Shown: positions 14,101 to 19,551, numbered from the stretch's first letter. The stretch: 64,000 bases of DNA from Nitrospirillum pindoramense (GCF_007827955.1 NZ_VITR01000015.1:62001-126000), one strand, 5' to 3'. Numbers and translations are program-made. The notes: a model not told the origin generated them from the sequence alone.

Positions 14101-15069
14101 TTGATCTGGGTGGAATTTGTAAATATCGACTTCATCAACAATGGTATTGTTGGTCGCCCTTTTAACTACAGCGCCGCTATACTGAACGGCGACACAGCCC
14201 AGGCAGTGGTCGATGCCCTGCATACCCGCAACGGTGAAGGGCAACACCACATCCACCGGTTTGCCGCTGGTGTATTCCATGACCCAATCGCCGCCCAGCG
14301 CCGCCGGGCCGGTGCGGTTGGTCGATGCTGCCACGTCCACGTCATTGCCCAGGTAGCGGGCGAAATCGTCCACGAACTTCTGGCCGGTGGCGTCCTCGGC
14401 GATGGAGCAGCCCAGCAGCACGAAATCGCCGCCCGTTTTCAGCGAGGCGCCGATGGCCGCCAGATCGGTGGCGCGGCTGGCCAAGTCGGCATCGGTGACC
14501 ACCTTGTTGCCGCCCAGGATGATGCCGCCGTCGCCGCCCTCGGATACCAGGACGACCTGATCCAGGTTGCTGTATTGGGACAGCGCCTCGGCGATGCCAT
14601 GGATGGTGCGCTGTCCCGGGCCTAGCAGGATGACGGGCACGGAGGGGTCCATGCCCGCGATCAGGGTCTGGTAGTCGGCGACGCTGGTGTCGACGATCAC
14701 CACCTCATGCACCGAACTGTTGGTGGTGGCCGCGGCCGGGGTGGTGGCGGTGGACGTGGTGGCGGCGGCCTGCACGGTCTCCGCCGACGTCTTGCCGGCA
14801 TCCTTGGTGTCGGTCGCCCCCGTGGTATTCGTGGTGCTGGTCTTCGCCGTGTCGGTCGCGGTCGCGGCGGCGGCCTTGGCGGCGGCGTCCAGCAGCGCCT
14901 GGGTGGCGACCGCGTCGTGATGGGTGTCGGCCGTATCGGCCGCGGCGGCCTTGGACACCGTCGCCACCGTGGCGGCGGCGGCGGCGTCGAACATCATGCG
15001 CGGTTCAAGGGCCAGTCGCAGGGCGCGGGGGGCGTTCTTGCGGACCGTGGGGCGCGTACCGTCGGGCAT
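1..15069 (-). CDS. Giant repetitive surface adhesin-like protein with LEPR motif and DUF4347 (3' end outside window)
   Basis: The frame is open from the ATG at 15069 to the window edge (at least 5023 codons), with no stop. Residues 21-29 read LEPRMMFDA, the LEPR-x-L/M-F motif of very large secreted adhesin-like proteins, followed by an Ala/Thr-rich linker. A DUF4347-like domain spans about 123-290 (VVIVDTSVADYQ start, LLGCSIAEDATG). Residues 297-420 form an unusual Tyr/Asn-rich segment. About 420-1260 are cadherin-like/Ig-like repeats, about 1260-3220 are Gly/Thr/Ser-rich units resembling autotransporter-associated beta-strand repeats (LSGANTYTGATTISAG), and the rest is Ig-like repeat blocks. 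The family is known as giant extracellular proteins in biofilm or surface attachment. Export is probably by a type I system, but the C-terminal signal is off-window. The repeats are almost free of Cys. The adhesin role is inferred from architecture. Confidence 0.9.
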   Translation of the reverse strand, partial: MPDGTRPTVRKNAPRALRLALEPRMMFDAAAAATVATVSKAAAADTADTHHDAVATQALLDAAAKAAAATATDTAKTSTTNTTGATDTKDAGKTSAETVQAAATTSTATTPAAATTNSSVHEVVIVDTSVADYQTLIAGMDPSVPVILLGPGQRTIHGIAEALSQYSNLDQVVLVSEGGDGGIILGGNKVVTDADLASRATDLAAIGASLKTGGDFVLLGCSIAEDATGQKFVDDFARYLGNDVDVAASTNRTGPAALGGDWVMEYTSGKPVDVVLPFTVAGMQGIDHCLGCVAVQYSGAVVKRATNNTIVDEVDIYKFHPDQYHRATNYHDSTGVSRNPYAYHNNLQNYFTIYNTSTTSGNRQAVAAFLYYSPSQNTSHPAAQFLIPAAGLWDYSSRVYYTSVDSFVNHLITNNLCGTPTQPTLDATKSPTLTSESQADTAAPTGAVGTLVSSLVNTTGIGNFTDSGSGTPGLALTGLNTTNGSWWYTTDGGSNWHAVGTVSSTSALLLSADSNTRLYFQVTNSSFSGTISDAITFRAWDGFVGTNGVNSDPTDYITNNVAFSTATDTASLTIAGAPPTVGATHTSTANDNATATPFSSVTFVDGTNGATSYHVDITLDAANGVLSGTGLTHTDGTHYTLTASTASALQTALRTLVFTPTKDQVAVGQTKATTFTLTPGDDVYSGSVTADSTSVITVTSINDAPAFVQAGTANLTVAHNSTSIDLTSYLHVSDTDISQTETWTVSSAAGHGTVTLTSATASSGSSDITPGGTLTYVPTSGYIGSDSFTIQVSDGTSTVTRTFSVTVTGPVISGTHTSTANDTGTATPFSSVTFTDNNSGATSYSVAITLSANNGTLSQSSGTGLTSTDSTHYTLTASTASALQTALQALVFTPTANQVAAGSTQQTTFTLTPNDDLGVAGTADSTSVITVTSINDAPVLDASKSPTLTAEANTTTAAPSGAVGTLVSSLVASGTGVANVTDADASAQVGMAITATDTAHGVWWYSTDGGGTWTNVNAGTTVSGTASLLLKADANTRLYFQVTDTSYTGTAAITFRAWDQTSGTAGTKVSTTTNSGTTPYSSATDTASITITGPNAAPVINDLNGDSVTWVDASTAIRLDSGTAVSVSDTENDAATWNNASLVVERVKSGSLDGSATDVFSFDSSVTSTGTMTQGSNGNGTVTVNGKTFNWVYVTSSGQLTIDFGSAGANATDVAAVMHAIQYSNATPYGNATIRFALSDGSGNTTNADVTVASSTIYVTTTSDQSSGSASDGFSLREALNQSAAQSTADTIIFADGVNGTITMASGVTLGAGDTLKYAPGTGSSLSIAVTSGGLTLGGGATVQVGADSSVLISADLAGTGSSLTKTGAGTLTLSGTNTYTGATAVSGGILALGSLGQTSGLTLDGGTLASTAAFSSSTAITINAGGGTFDFTGGSMTLGGVISGTGALDAKSGATGKAFKLTGSNTFSGGITLDGGILDISNTNALGTGTLTFNSGKIRSTTAAYTVANNLVINSDLLMAGSYSMTFSGTVDLGGGTRTINDQLGAGLDLTFSGVVQNGSLDVASQVNNNTYASVILTGTSNTYTDVTVTSGTLNIAGAGSLGSGSVTLAGGTLLINGAATIASNIAVTASSTLQVASGNAATLSGVISGSTGTLTLTTGTGTNDGLTLSGANTYTGAISISAGTVTASGGSAIADTSAVTVASGATLALAASETIGSLSGAGTVSLGSFNTLTAGDDNTDTSFSGAITGTGGLTKTGTGTLTLSGTSTYTGATTISAGEIMVSGGSAIADSSAVTVASGATLQLEASNETVGSLAGAGTVTLNGGTLTTGGNNTSTTFSGVLQDGGIDGGLTKAGTGTFTLSGANTYTGTTTISAGKLEAASSGALGSSTGGTTIASAGTLLIDDGVTIADAVSTAGNGSLTLNTSTGSATVSGNVTLTADARVNVNGTGTLTLGGTVGGAYTLYKNVGTGTLVLSNSNGAGATNLNIATGTLSITDNTNLTAGTLTLNGGALAVTGSAVTVSKAITLGSGGGTIRNANDVTLSGALSSTGGLIKTGAGKLTLTTGTNTYTGSTTISAGTLAVAGLGSTSSLIFNGGTLLSTGAFTSSTAITVNAAGGTVDSTGLLSLSGAVTGTGALTAKSTAGNGVLKLLGNNTFSGGVTLTSGILDISSNTALGTGTLTINGGKIRSTTNLTYNLANNLVLNTDLLMAGTYALAFSGTVDLGGATRTINDQLGSGNDLTFSGVVSNGSLNVASQVNGGTYASVILSNTGNTYTNATVTSGTLSIAGAGSLGSGSVTLAGGTLLVNGAATIAKNIAVTASSTLQVASGNAATLSGNITGSNSTLTLTTGTGANDGLTLSGANSYSGALSISAGKVTASGGSAIADTSAVTVASGATLALAASETIGSLAGAGTVSLGSFNTLTAGGDNTSTTFSGAITGTGGLTKTGTGTLTLSGANTYTGATTISAGQITVSGGSAISDSSAVSVASGATLLVSASETVGSLSGAGTVTLNGATLTAGGDNTSTTFSGVIQNGASAGALSKAGSGTFTLSGANTYTGVTTISAGTLEAASSGALGSSTGATTVVSGASLKVDDGVTIADALTIAGSGISSSGAINLSSGSATLSGNVTLSAASSIYVADTATLTLGGALAGAFTLTRNFGNGAVVLTANNSTGSTNLNIQVGTLSITDQTNLTTGTLTLNMGNTGVGGLLVTGTNVTISKNITLGASGGIISNANALTLTGNITGGVSSNLSRVISLTKVGAGKLTLSGTNTYTSSTSALGATMVSAGTLSVTNATNLGSTTIKGAVILNGGALEVTGSSVTLANNILLNADSAITVDNSAILSGVISGARNLTLNGVGTLTLSGTNTYTGTTTVIDGTLSIAAATNLGSGALTLNGGTLTVTGSSVSLSQAVALGSNGGTVSTVNALTLSGNITGSGDLVLNGGGTFTLSGTNTYTGDTVVRDSALSIAAATNLGGSALTLNGGTLTVTGSSVSLAQNINLSVNNGTINTDNSLTLSGVVGGFGDLLTGGAGSVTLSGSSGAYTQTAHAVSGTLVLTGALGGDVNVQDGATLGGTGTVGGNLVVYGGGTLAPGVSGVNNGIGTLTVTGNVNLGGALQIQIAGATSNNDVLSVGGNVVLNDGAGNTGTLTLSTVGGYALALGDSFTVVNNTGSGTTDTTAFGNLDSDGRADVSGGGKALITNSGGTGDDIVASVLNAAPTLTTTPATSPNFTEGGSAVSLFSGTTISTVEAGQSIHALTLTVGGVVDGTSEVLTVDGSAVTLTNGTAVTTSANHYAVSVSVSGTTATVTITKNGDFSATDAQTLVNGLTYQNDSQVPTAGTGRTVTLTSIQDNGGTANGGTDATTLTASTTVTVTPVNNSPTLPATGATSTIPATPLNAASDAVSVSSVLTDAGYVDPDAHGHSGIAVTGLTGSGTWQYSTDGGTNWIDVGTVSTTGALLLDSTAKLRYVPNGATVETATVTFKAWDETTGTATSGATRQTADTTTSGAATAFSGNNGTLSVTAQGATATAGGTSGYTDGGGAGVIDSGITLADSASTTLTSATVTIGSVVAGDVLAFVNQNGITGSYDATTGVLTLTGTASIADYQAALRSVTFNSTSQDPTLGDTRTSRTISWSVNDGIAPSAPVTSTITVTGINDAPTLTTTPATSPVFTEGGSAVALFSGTTISTVEAGQKIDSLTLTIGGLANGASEILTVDGQDVTLTNGTTVTTTANGYSVGVSVTSGTATVSITKSSGVTAAAAQTLVDGLTYKNTSGDPTTGTGRIVTLTSIQDNGGTAGGGHDTTTLTASTTVTLHPVNQAPTLTTTPATSPGFTEGGSAVSLFSGTTVSTSEASQSVHALTLTVGGVTNGTSEVLTVDGSAVTLTSGTAVTTSANGYAVSVSVSGTTATVTITKNGDFSATDAQTLVNGLTYQNDSQDPTAGTGRTVTLTSIQDNGGTANGGTDTTTLTASTTVTITPVNNSPTLPATGATSTIPATPLNAASDAVSVSSVLTDAGYVDPDSHGHSGIAVTGLTGSGTWQYSTDGGTNWIDVGTVSTTGALLLDSTAKLRYVPNGATVETATVTFKAWDETTGTATSGATRQTADTTTSGAATAFSGNNGTLSVTAQGATATAGGTSGYTDGGGAGVIDSGITLADSASTTLTSATVTIGSVVAGDVLAFVNQNGITGSYDATTGVLTLTGTASVADYQAALRSVTFNSTSQDPTLGDTRTSRTISWSVNDGIAPSAPVTSTVTITAVNDAPTLTVPGAQTITDTLAHGLNVSVADPDAWTGTETVTVSAGKGNLAVTASGGASVSGTGTGSLTIAGTLADVNATLASLTYTTTATGSDSDTVTVTVNDGGNTGTGGPLSDSKTIAVTLTGNAAPTISVAATQSFTDTNSHAITGVGVSDSLAGGTVTATVSDLHGNLGFTAAGSASVSGTGTGSVTITGTLADVNATLGTLTYATTATATGTDTITVTVNDGGSSLIGGAKSATQTIAVTLTGNDVPSLALAGAQSYVDQAGHAITGVAITDTLPGSTVTATVSDLHGNLSFTAAGAATVTGGGTGSVTITGSLADVNATLATLTYATTLSTAGSDTITVAVNDGGTARIGGAKSTSGTIAVAIATNDTPVLSVAGAQSYTDTNAHAISGVSISDTYNGTVTATVSDLRGNLGFTAAGAASVTGAGTGSVTITGSLADVNATLATLTYATTATTTGTDTITVTVNDGGGSLIGGAKAAAQTIAINLTGNDTPVLSVAGTQSYNDTTVHAITGVSVSDTLTGNTVTAALIATQGTITVSAAGSATVSGSGSGVVSITGSLADVNATLATLGYATTATTTGTDTLTIAVSDGGSARIGGAKSTSQTIAINLTGNDTPVLSVAGAQSYTDTNAHAITGVSISDSLTGTVVTATVSATQGNVAVTASGGATLAGNGTGSLTITGTLADVNATLASLTYATTATTTGSDTITVSANDGGTSRIGGAKSTTQTIAVSLTGNDTPVVTVPSAQSYNDTNAHAI
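2300..5403 (-). repeat. Near-identical 1.3-kb block present twice at 1809-bp offset inside the adhesin gene
   Basis: Bases about 2300-3594 recur at about 4109-5403 with only scattered substitutions. The offset is exactly 1809 bp (603 codons). The segment 3600-4090 between them is a diverged third copy of the second half of the block. The layout is A-B-B'-A-B, the trace of a recent in-frame duplication. The end positions are read by eye. Confidence 0.85.
5410..11290 (-). repeat. Autotransporter-associated beta-strand-like repeat region with ~2.07-kb tandem duplication
   Basis: This part encodes many short repeats of the type LTKTGTGTLTLSG / NTYTGATTISAG, typical of passenger beta-helix repeats. 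At a larger scale 6740-8857 and 8858-10933 are two related ~2.1-kb blocks. Matching phrases sit 2073-2076 bp apart (for example 7394/9467, 7685/9761, 8489/10562), always in frame. Similarity is lower than in the 1809-bp duplication, so this duplication is older. Confidence 0.8.
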
Positions 15070-15598
15070 GGCGTTCAACTCACCAAAATGGAATAGGCGT
15101 CATCGGGGGACGGAAACCCCAACGGCAACCTCTGTGTGAGTAATGCCATCAAGAACTGCAAATTCGCCCCCATGTCGCTTAAACCACAACTCTCCCGATG
15201 CTGCCAGTCAAAAACGGAGGGCGAGGCCGGATCCGCCAAGAAAGCAGCGATTGTGATAGATTGTGATAGATTATGATAAGTGGTTCACGGAGTTGATGGG
15301 TCAGTCGATTCCCTCGAACGCCCCTATTCTGAGGGATAGGTCCTAAGAAATGATTACCCAGTAACGACCCCCTTCTTTCCGGTTCACGGTTTACCCTGGG
15401 CTTTCTTCACTGTGGACCGGTTTCGGAATTAACAGGGAATTAACAAATAACGCCTAGCCCTCGACCAGCTCCCTGGCGCCGCCGGGTGGGATTTGTTAGA
15501 GAGCGTACGACTGAGCGCATAGGCTCATCGATTTAAGGTGGTGTCGGCGTGGTGCCATTGGCGCCGGGTTTGGACGCCGGTTTAGAGGGGGGTACCGA
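15070..15598. promoter_or_regulatory. Divergent intergenic region between the giant adhesin and the TIGR03032-like gene
   Basis: I see no gene in these 529 bases. The region is clearly less GC-rich than its flanks. It carries three tandem 10-bp units at 15251-15280 (ttgtgataga twice, then ttatgataag) and a 10-bp direct repeat ggaattaaca at 15425-15434 and 15436-15445. Both genes start from its ends, so it must hold both promoters. The 10-bp phasing suggests a regulator site, which is inference. Confidence 0.6.
15251..15280. repeat. Three tandem 10-bp repeats (ttgtgataga) upstream of the adhesin
   Basis: Two perfect copies and one imperfect copy lie head to tail, one helical turn each, about 180 bp upstream of the adhesin start. 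The arrangement suits an iterated DNA-binding site, but no known regulator motif is recognised. Confidence 0.6.
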
Positions 15599-16876
15599 AT
15601 GTCCGATCAGGAACAAGCGCTTCATGGGGCGCCGGCAAGGTTTGCCGGGGCGGACACCGTCGATCCGACCCTCATGCCCACCCAGGATGGTGAGGCCGTA
15701 CCCCGCTTCCTGCCATCTCCCGACTTCGCCAACTGGCTGGCCCAGACCGCCGGCAGCCTTGTCATGTCCACCTATCAATCGGGCCGGCTGATCTTCCTGT
15801 ATGTCGAGGATGGGCAGTTGCAGGTGCTGGATCGCGTGGTGGGCACGGCGATGGGCTTGGCCCTCAGCAGCCGGCATTTGTGGGTGGGCACGCGCGAGCA
15901 GGTGTGGAAGTTCGCCAATACGGGTGTCGCCACCGTCGACGGCAAATTGAAGGACGCCGTCTACATGCCGCGCAAAGGCTATTTTGTCGGGCCGTGCGAC
16001 ACCCATGACGTCCTGGCGGATGTCCGCTTCGGTGGTGAGACGCATGAGCTGGCGTTCGTCGCCACCTCGTTCAGCTGTATCGCTGCCCTGGATGAACGCT
16101 ATAATTTCCGGCCGCTATGGAAGCCGGACTTCGTGCCCATGCTGGTGAAGGCCGATTTCTGCCATCTGAACGGCTTCGCCGCCTGCGACGGCGCCATCGC
16201 CTATGCCACCTTGTGCGGCCGGACCGTGGAGGCGGGGGGCTGGCGTGAAAATCGCAACGCCGGCGGAATGGTCTGGGATCTGACCGCGAACGAACCCGTG
16301 GCCACGGGCATGGGTATGCCCCATTCGCCCCGGTGGTATCGCGACCGGCTGTGGGTCCTGAACTCCGCAGCGGGCCAGTTCGGCTATGTCGATGGCGACC
16401 GGGGGGGCTTCGTGGCCGTGGTGGATTGCCCTGGCTTCGCCCGCGGCCTGACCTTCATCGGCGATTACGCGGTGATTGGCCTGTCGCAATTGCGGGCCAA
16501 CAGCTTCGGTGCCAGCATGGCCTTGACGGAAAAGCTGCAGCAAAGCCAGGTGAAGCAGCGGTGTGGCCTGCAGATCGTGGATTTGCGCACCGGTCGCAAC
16601 GCCCATTGGCTGACCATAACAGGGCCGGTGACGGAGCTTTACGACGTGGCCTTCAATCCTGGCGTCCGCCATCCGTATTCGCCGGGGTTCCGCGAACCGG
16701 CATTGCATCAGCAGCGCGTGCACCTGCCCTTGGATTCCCGCTTTCCCCATCCCTATAGCCAGGGCGTGCAGCCCCTGGCAACCAAGCCGCAGGCGCGGCG
16801 GGGGGACGCCATTTCCCCGACGGGCGCGGCAGACAGCGCCGTCGCGCCCGCCGGTGAGGGGACGCCCGCTTCGTAA
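15599..16876 (+). CDS. TIGR03032/DUF4915 family conserved hypothetical protein
   Basis: This 425-residue protein matches my memory of the TIGR03032 (DUF4915) family in length and in signature phrases such as SGRLIFLYVEDGQLQVLDR, PRKGYFVGPCDTHDV, FCHLNGFA and MPHSPRWYRDRLWVLNSA. The function is not established. The repeated short beta-rich stretches (LWVGTREQVWKF, LWVLNSAAGQFG) would suit a propeller-like fold, which is inference. No signal peptide is visible. The start follows a G-rich Shine-Dalgarno-like stretch at about 15587-15594. It is divergent from the giant adhesin and convergent with the tail-collar gene. The family is often seen beside large repetitive surface proteins, so a role linked to that protein is plausible. 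Confidence 0.8.
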   Translation: MSDQEQALHGAPARFAGADTVDPTLMPTQDGEAVPRFLPSPDFANWLAQTAGSLVMSTYQSGRLIFLYVEDGQLQVLDRVVGTAMGLALSSRHLWVGTREQVWKFANTGVATVDGKLKDAVYMPRKGYFVGPCDTHDVLADVRFGGETHELAFVATSFSCIAALDERYNFRPLWKPDFVPMLVKADFCHLNGFAACDGAIAYATLCGRTVEAGGWRENRNAGGMVWDLTANEPVATGMGMPHSPRWYRDRLWVLNSAAGQFGYVDGDRGGFVAVVDCPGFARGLTFIGDYAVIGLSQLRANSFGASMALTEKLQQSQVKQRCGLQIVDLRTGRNAHWLTITGPVTELYDVAFNPGVRHPYSPGFREPALHQQRVHLPLDSRFPHPYSQGVQPLATKPQARRGDAISPTGAADSAVAPAGEGTPAS

Positions 16877-16886
16877 CGGGCGCCCC
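16857..16886. terminator. Possible bidirectional hairpin between convergent genes
   Basis: An inverted repeat ggggacgcccg / cgggcgcccc with one bulged A and an 8-base loop overlaps the stop codon of the TIGR03032-like gene and sits just before the convergent tail-collar stop. There is no clear T-run, so the terminator function is uncertain. Confidence 0.4.
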
Positions 16887-16896
16887 GTCGCCTGGT

Positions 16897-17697
16897 TTAC
16901 GGACGGGTGGGATAAAGCCCGTTGACGCAGATGATGTAGTTGATGGGTTGGACGGGCAGACCCAGGTTAAGGGCCACCCCGCCACCTGTATTGCCGATGG
17001 TGACCGTGCCGCCGGTGATGCCGCCGCCGCCTCCCGTGACAGGGACGCTGATGGTGCCCGCAGCCGTGCCGGTGACGGTGGCGGTGCCGGTGACGGTGGT
17101 GGTGCCGGTAATGGTTACGGAACCGTTCGGCCCCAGAGGAATGGTGGGGGTGTTGCCCGATGGCGCGAAGATCGCCGTGCTCGGCCCCGCCGTGGTAATC
17201 AACGCGTTTGCGCTGGGTGTCTGACCGCGACCGGCGGTGTTGGTCGTTCCGATATTGGCGGTGCCGGTGCCGGTGACGCTGCCGGTGCCGGTGATGCTGC
17301 CCGAGGCGGTGACCGGAACGCTGATCGTGCCGCTGGCCGTCATGGCGCCGCCCGACCCGCCGCCGCCCGTGGGGGTGAAGACGGCGGCGTGGGTGTGCGT
17401 CGGCATATTGTTGACGCTGATAAACACCGGGTTGCCAAACAGTCCGGGGGCGGGGTTGACCGTGCCCTGCGGCGTGAACGGGCCGTTGGTGCTTACCGCG
17501 CCGATGGCCGCCCGGTTGCGCAGGTCGGGCAGGCCGAAGGTGCCTTGGGCCTGGCTGCCACCGTAAATGTTGCCGATCAGGGAAAACAGGGCCTGGTACT
17601 GGGAAATCTGGAGCGTCCGGCCATCGCAGGGCAGCCAGTCCTGCGGCACCCAAGGCACGGCCCATAACATGACCGTACCGATATAAGAATCTGCCAT
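16897..17697 (-). CDS. Phage tail collar domain (MdpB-like) protein 1
   Basis: This 266-residue protein has the conserved N-terminal tail-collar domain: IGTVMLWAVPWVPQDWLPCDGR, then LQISQYQALFSLIGNIYGG and TFGLPDLRNR, in residues 1-80. A THTHAA phrase follows at about 110, then a long Gly/Thr/Ser-rich repetitive segment (GTGSVTGTGTANIG), and a conserved end PINYIICVNGLYP. These are the marks of the microcystin-dependent protein/tail collar family, known as phage tail-fibre tips and as stand-alone bacterial genes of unclear role. I chose the ATG at 17697 (MADSYIG), after an acgagg ribosome site. An upstream start at 17790 only adds unrelated residues. No other phage genes are nearby. Confidence 0.88.
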   Translation of the reverse strand: MADSYIGTVMLWAVPWVPQDWLPCDGRTLQISQYQALFSLIGNIYGGSQAQGTFGLPDLRNRAAIGAVSTNGPFTPQGTVNPAPGLFGNPVFISVNNMPTHTHAAVFTPTGGGGSGGAMTASGTISVPVTASGSITGTGSVTGTGTANIGTTNTAGRGQTPSANALITTAGPSTAIFAPSGNTPTIPLGPNGSVTITGTTTVTGTATVTGTAAGTISVPVTGGGGGITGGTVTIGNTGGGVALNLGLPVQPINYIICVNGLYPTRP

Positions 17698-18001
17698 GAT
17701 TCGGCCTCGTCTCAGTTGAAAATTTATGAAGGGAAATGACGGCGCCAGGGGTGGCGCGAGTGCTGCGGGTAATTTACGCCGAGCGCACAATTTTTACGCA
17801 AAAAGACGAGAGACAACAACTCAAAAATGACTAAAAATGATATTTCTATCTTGAGAAATAAAATATAAGAACCCGTCACATCTTGTAAGTTTTTGTGGAT
17901 TACTGCGAAAGCATTACCGCCTTTGCGCCTTTCGCTATCGCGACTCTGCAGGGACACCCTTCGATAAAACGGCCCCCTCAGGAGAGGGGGCCGGAGAAGG
18001 C
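17698..18001. promoter_or_regulatory. AT-rich intergenic region between the two tail-collar genes
   Basis: The 304 bases hold no convincing gene. Bases 17770-17900 are markedly AT-rich compared with the surroundings and probably contain the promoter of tail-collar gene 1. The right end holds the terminator of tail-collar gene 2. Confidence 0.5.
17963..17992 (-). terminator. Rho-independent terminator after tail-collar gene 2
   Basis: A perfect 9-bp stem (ggccccctc / gagggggcc, 17971-17979 with 17984-17992) with a 4-base loop is followed in the minus direction by gttttatc. It lies 10 bases beyond the stop codon of the upstream gene. Stem, loop and T-run fit an intrinsic terminator, so the two tail-collar genes are probably separate transcripts. 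Confidence 0.85.
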
Positions 18002-18757
18002 TTAGTCGCGGGAGGGGAAGATGCCGTTGAGGCAGATGATGTAGTTCATCAGCAGGGTGGGCAGTTTCAGATCCACGGGGGCGTTGCTGCCGGTAATACC
18101 GATGGCAACGGTGCCGCCGGTGATGCCGCCCGTCGAACCAGTGACAGGCAGGCTGATTGTTCCGGAAACGGTTCCGGAAACCCCGCTGCAGGTTCCGGTC
18201 ACGCTGACGGCGTCGGCGGCGCCAACGCGGACGGGCGTGCCGCTGGTGGTGTAGATCTGCGATCCGGCACCGCCATGGGTCAGCAAGGCGCCTTCGGTCA
18301 GGGTCTGCGATTTCGCGCCGGGCGCGGTAGTGCCGATCTTGGCGCTGCCCGTGCCGGTGATGGTGCCGCTGCCGTCGCTGAAGGTCAGGCTGACCGGGCC
18401 GGACGCGACGGCGCTGCCGCCGCTGGCACCGCCGCTGCCCGTGAACGTGGCCGTGTGGGTGTGGGCCGGCAGGTTGCCGGCGGTGAGGGTCACCGGGTTG
18501 CCCAACTGGCCGGGGGTGGTGCTGGGGGCTCCGCTTTGCAGGCCGACATTGTTGATTTGCGGCGCGCCGACGGGAACGCGCTGCCGCAGGTCGGGCAAGG
18601 CGAAGGTGCGGATGCCGTCGCCGCCATAGTAGGTGCCGATGATCGCGAACAAGGCCTGATATTGGCTGATCTGCAAAAGCCGACCGTCGCAAACCGCCCA
18701 GTTGCTGGGGATCCACGGTGCGGACCACAGCATGACGGTGCCGATAAAGGAATCCAT
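18002..18757 (-). CDS. Phage tail collar domain (MdpB-like) protein 2
   Basis: This 251-residue paralogue of the preceding protein has the same order. The N-terminal collar domain (IGTVMLWSAPWIPSNWAVCDGR, LLQISQYQALFAIIGTYYGG, TFALPDLRQRVPVG) is followed by AHTHTATF at about 108, a Gly/Ser/Thr-rich variable middle, and the end LLMNYIICLNGIFPSRD. The start ATG at 18757 follows a good gaggaaa ribosome site. The middle is shorter and differs from that of the neighbour while the ends are conserved, as in tail-fibre-like binding proteins. Bacterial copies often occur in tandem with a GNAT gene, as here. Confidence 0.88.
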   Translation of the reverse strand: MDSFIGTVMLWSAPWIPSNWAVCDGRLLQISQYQALFAIIGTYYGGDGIRTFALPDLRQRVPVGAPQINNVGLQSGAPSTTPGQLGNPVTLTAGNLPAHTHTATFTGSGGASGGSAVASGPVSLTFSDGSGTITGTGSAKIGTTAPGAKSQTLTEGALLTHGGAGSQIYTTSGTPVRVGAADAVSVTGTCSGVSGTVSGTISLPVTGSTGGITGGTVAIGITGSNAPVDLKLPTLLMNYIICLNGIFPSRD

Positions 18758-18938
18758 GGTTTTTCCTCGCTTTTATGGCGTTGGCCCGGCACGTGCCGGG
18801 GCAATACGAAATGCCCGCCGAACGGGTATTTATGTTTATTATGCGCAAGCTTTACGGGATGCGGGGCTGGACCACAACCATAAAATGAGGGATGTGGCGT
18901 AATGCGTGGGTTATCGTAGGAGCCCCATGTCCCTGCTA

Positions 18939-19457
18939 TCAGGGGGCGAGTGGTGCGCGCCGAAGATCTTGCAATGGCCCCGTGGAGCCTGAGGGCTGGA
19001 AGCCGAGGCGGTGGTAAAGGCGGATGGCGGGATTATCCAGGCGCACCGCCAGCGTCAGGGCCACGTTGACCGCGTCGGCGGCGGCCGCCAGCGCCGCCAG
19101 CAGGCGTCCACCATGCCCCTGACCCCGCAAGCCGGCATCGATCACGATGTCGACCAAGCGGCCCTGGGCCCACGCCATCCGCCAATAGCCGATGGCCTCG
19201 CCCCGGTGCTCGATGATTTGCAGGCGGCTTTCGGGGAATTGCGCGGCATGGCCCGCCAGACGGCCCCGCACCTGCATGGCCACCAGGGGGCCGGCCATCT
19301 CGGCCGGCAAGGGGCCCAGGATCGCCTGTATGTCCTGCGCCATCAACGTCTCGACCCAGGCCTGGTCTTGCGCGCCGGCGTCACGGTGCGCCAAATCCGG
19401 GGCGCGGTGGGCCAGGGCGTAAATGAAGGCGGATTCCACAGGCTCGGGCATAAGCAT
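18939..19457 (-). CDS. GNAT family N-acetyltransferase
   Basis: This 172-residue protein has the acetyl-CoA-binding motif A (IDAGLRGQGHGGRLL at about 113-127, containing RxxGxG) and the end RLDNPAIRLYHRLGFQPSG typical of GNAT enzymes. The substrate is unknown. I chose the start at MLMPEPVESAF because the longer reading from 19586 would overlap the end of the gene upstream and adds no family-like residues. No strong ribosome site was found for any candidate. It follows the two tail-collar genes on the same strand, a frequent grouping that suggests it modifies or accompanies their products. Confidence 0.82.
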   Translation of the reverse strand: MLMPEPVESAFIYALAHRAPDLAHRDAGAQDQAWVETLMAQDIQAILGPLPAEMAGPLVAMQVRGRLAGHAAQFPESRLQIIEHRGEAIGYWRMAWAQGRLVDIVIDAGLRGQGHGGRLLAALAAAADAVNVALTLAVRLDNPAIRLYHRLGFQPSGSTGPLQDLRRAPLAP

Positions 19458-19551
19458 GGCATTTCGCGGAGGAGGGCACCATCGCGCCGCGATCATGCGC
19501 CGCAATGGTTGTAAAAGCAAACAATAACCCGCGCCAGGGTGGCTTCGCTGT

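Noticed and set aside
17698-17790. N-terminal extension of tail-collar protein 1
   Set aside because: The added residues are Pro/Arg-rich and unlike the family. The ATG at 17697 has a ribosome site and the conserved start.
16897-18757. Prophage
   Set aside because: Only tail-collar domains are present; there is no integrase, capsid, terminase, lysis gene or attachment repeat.
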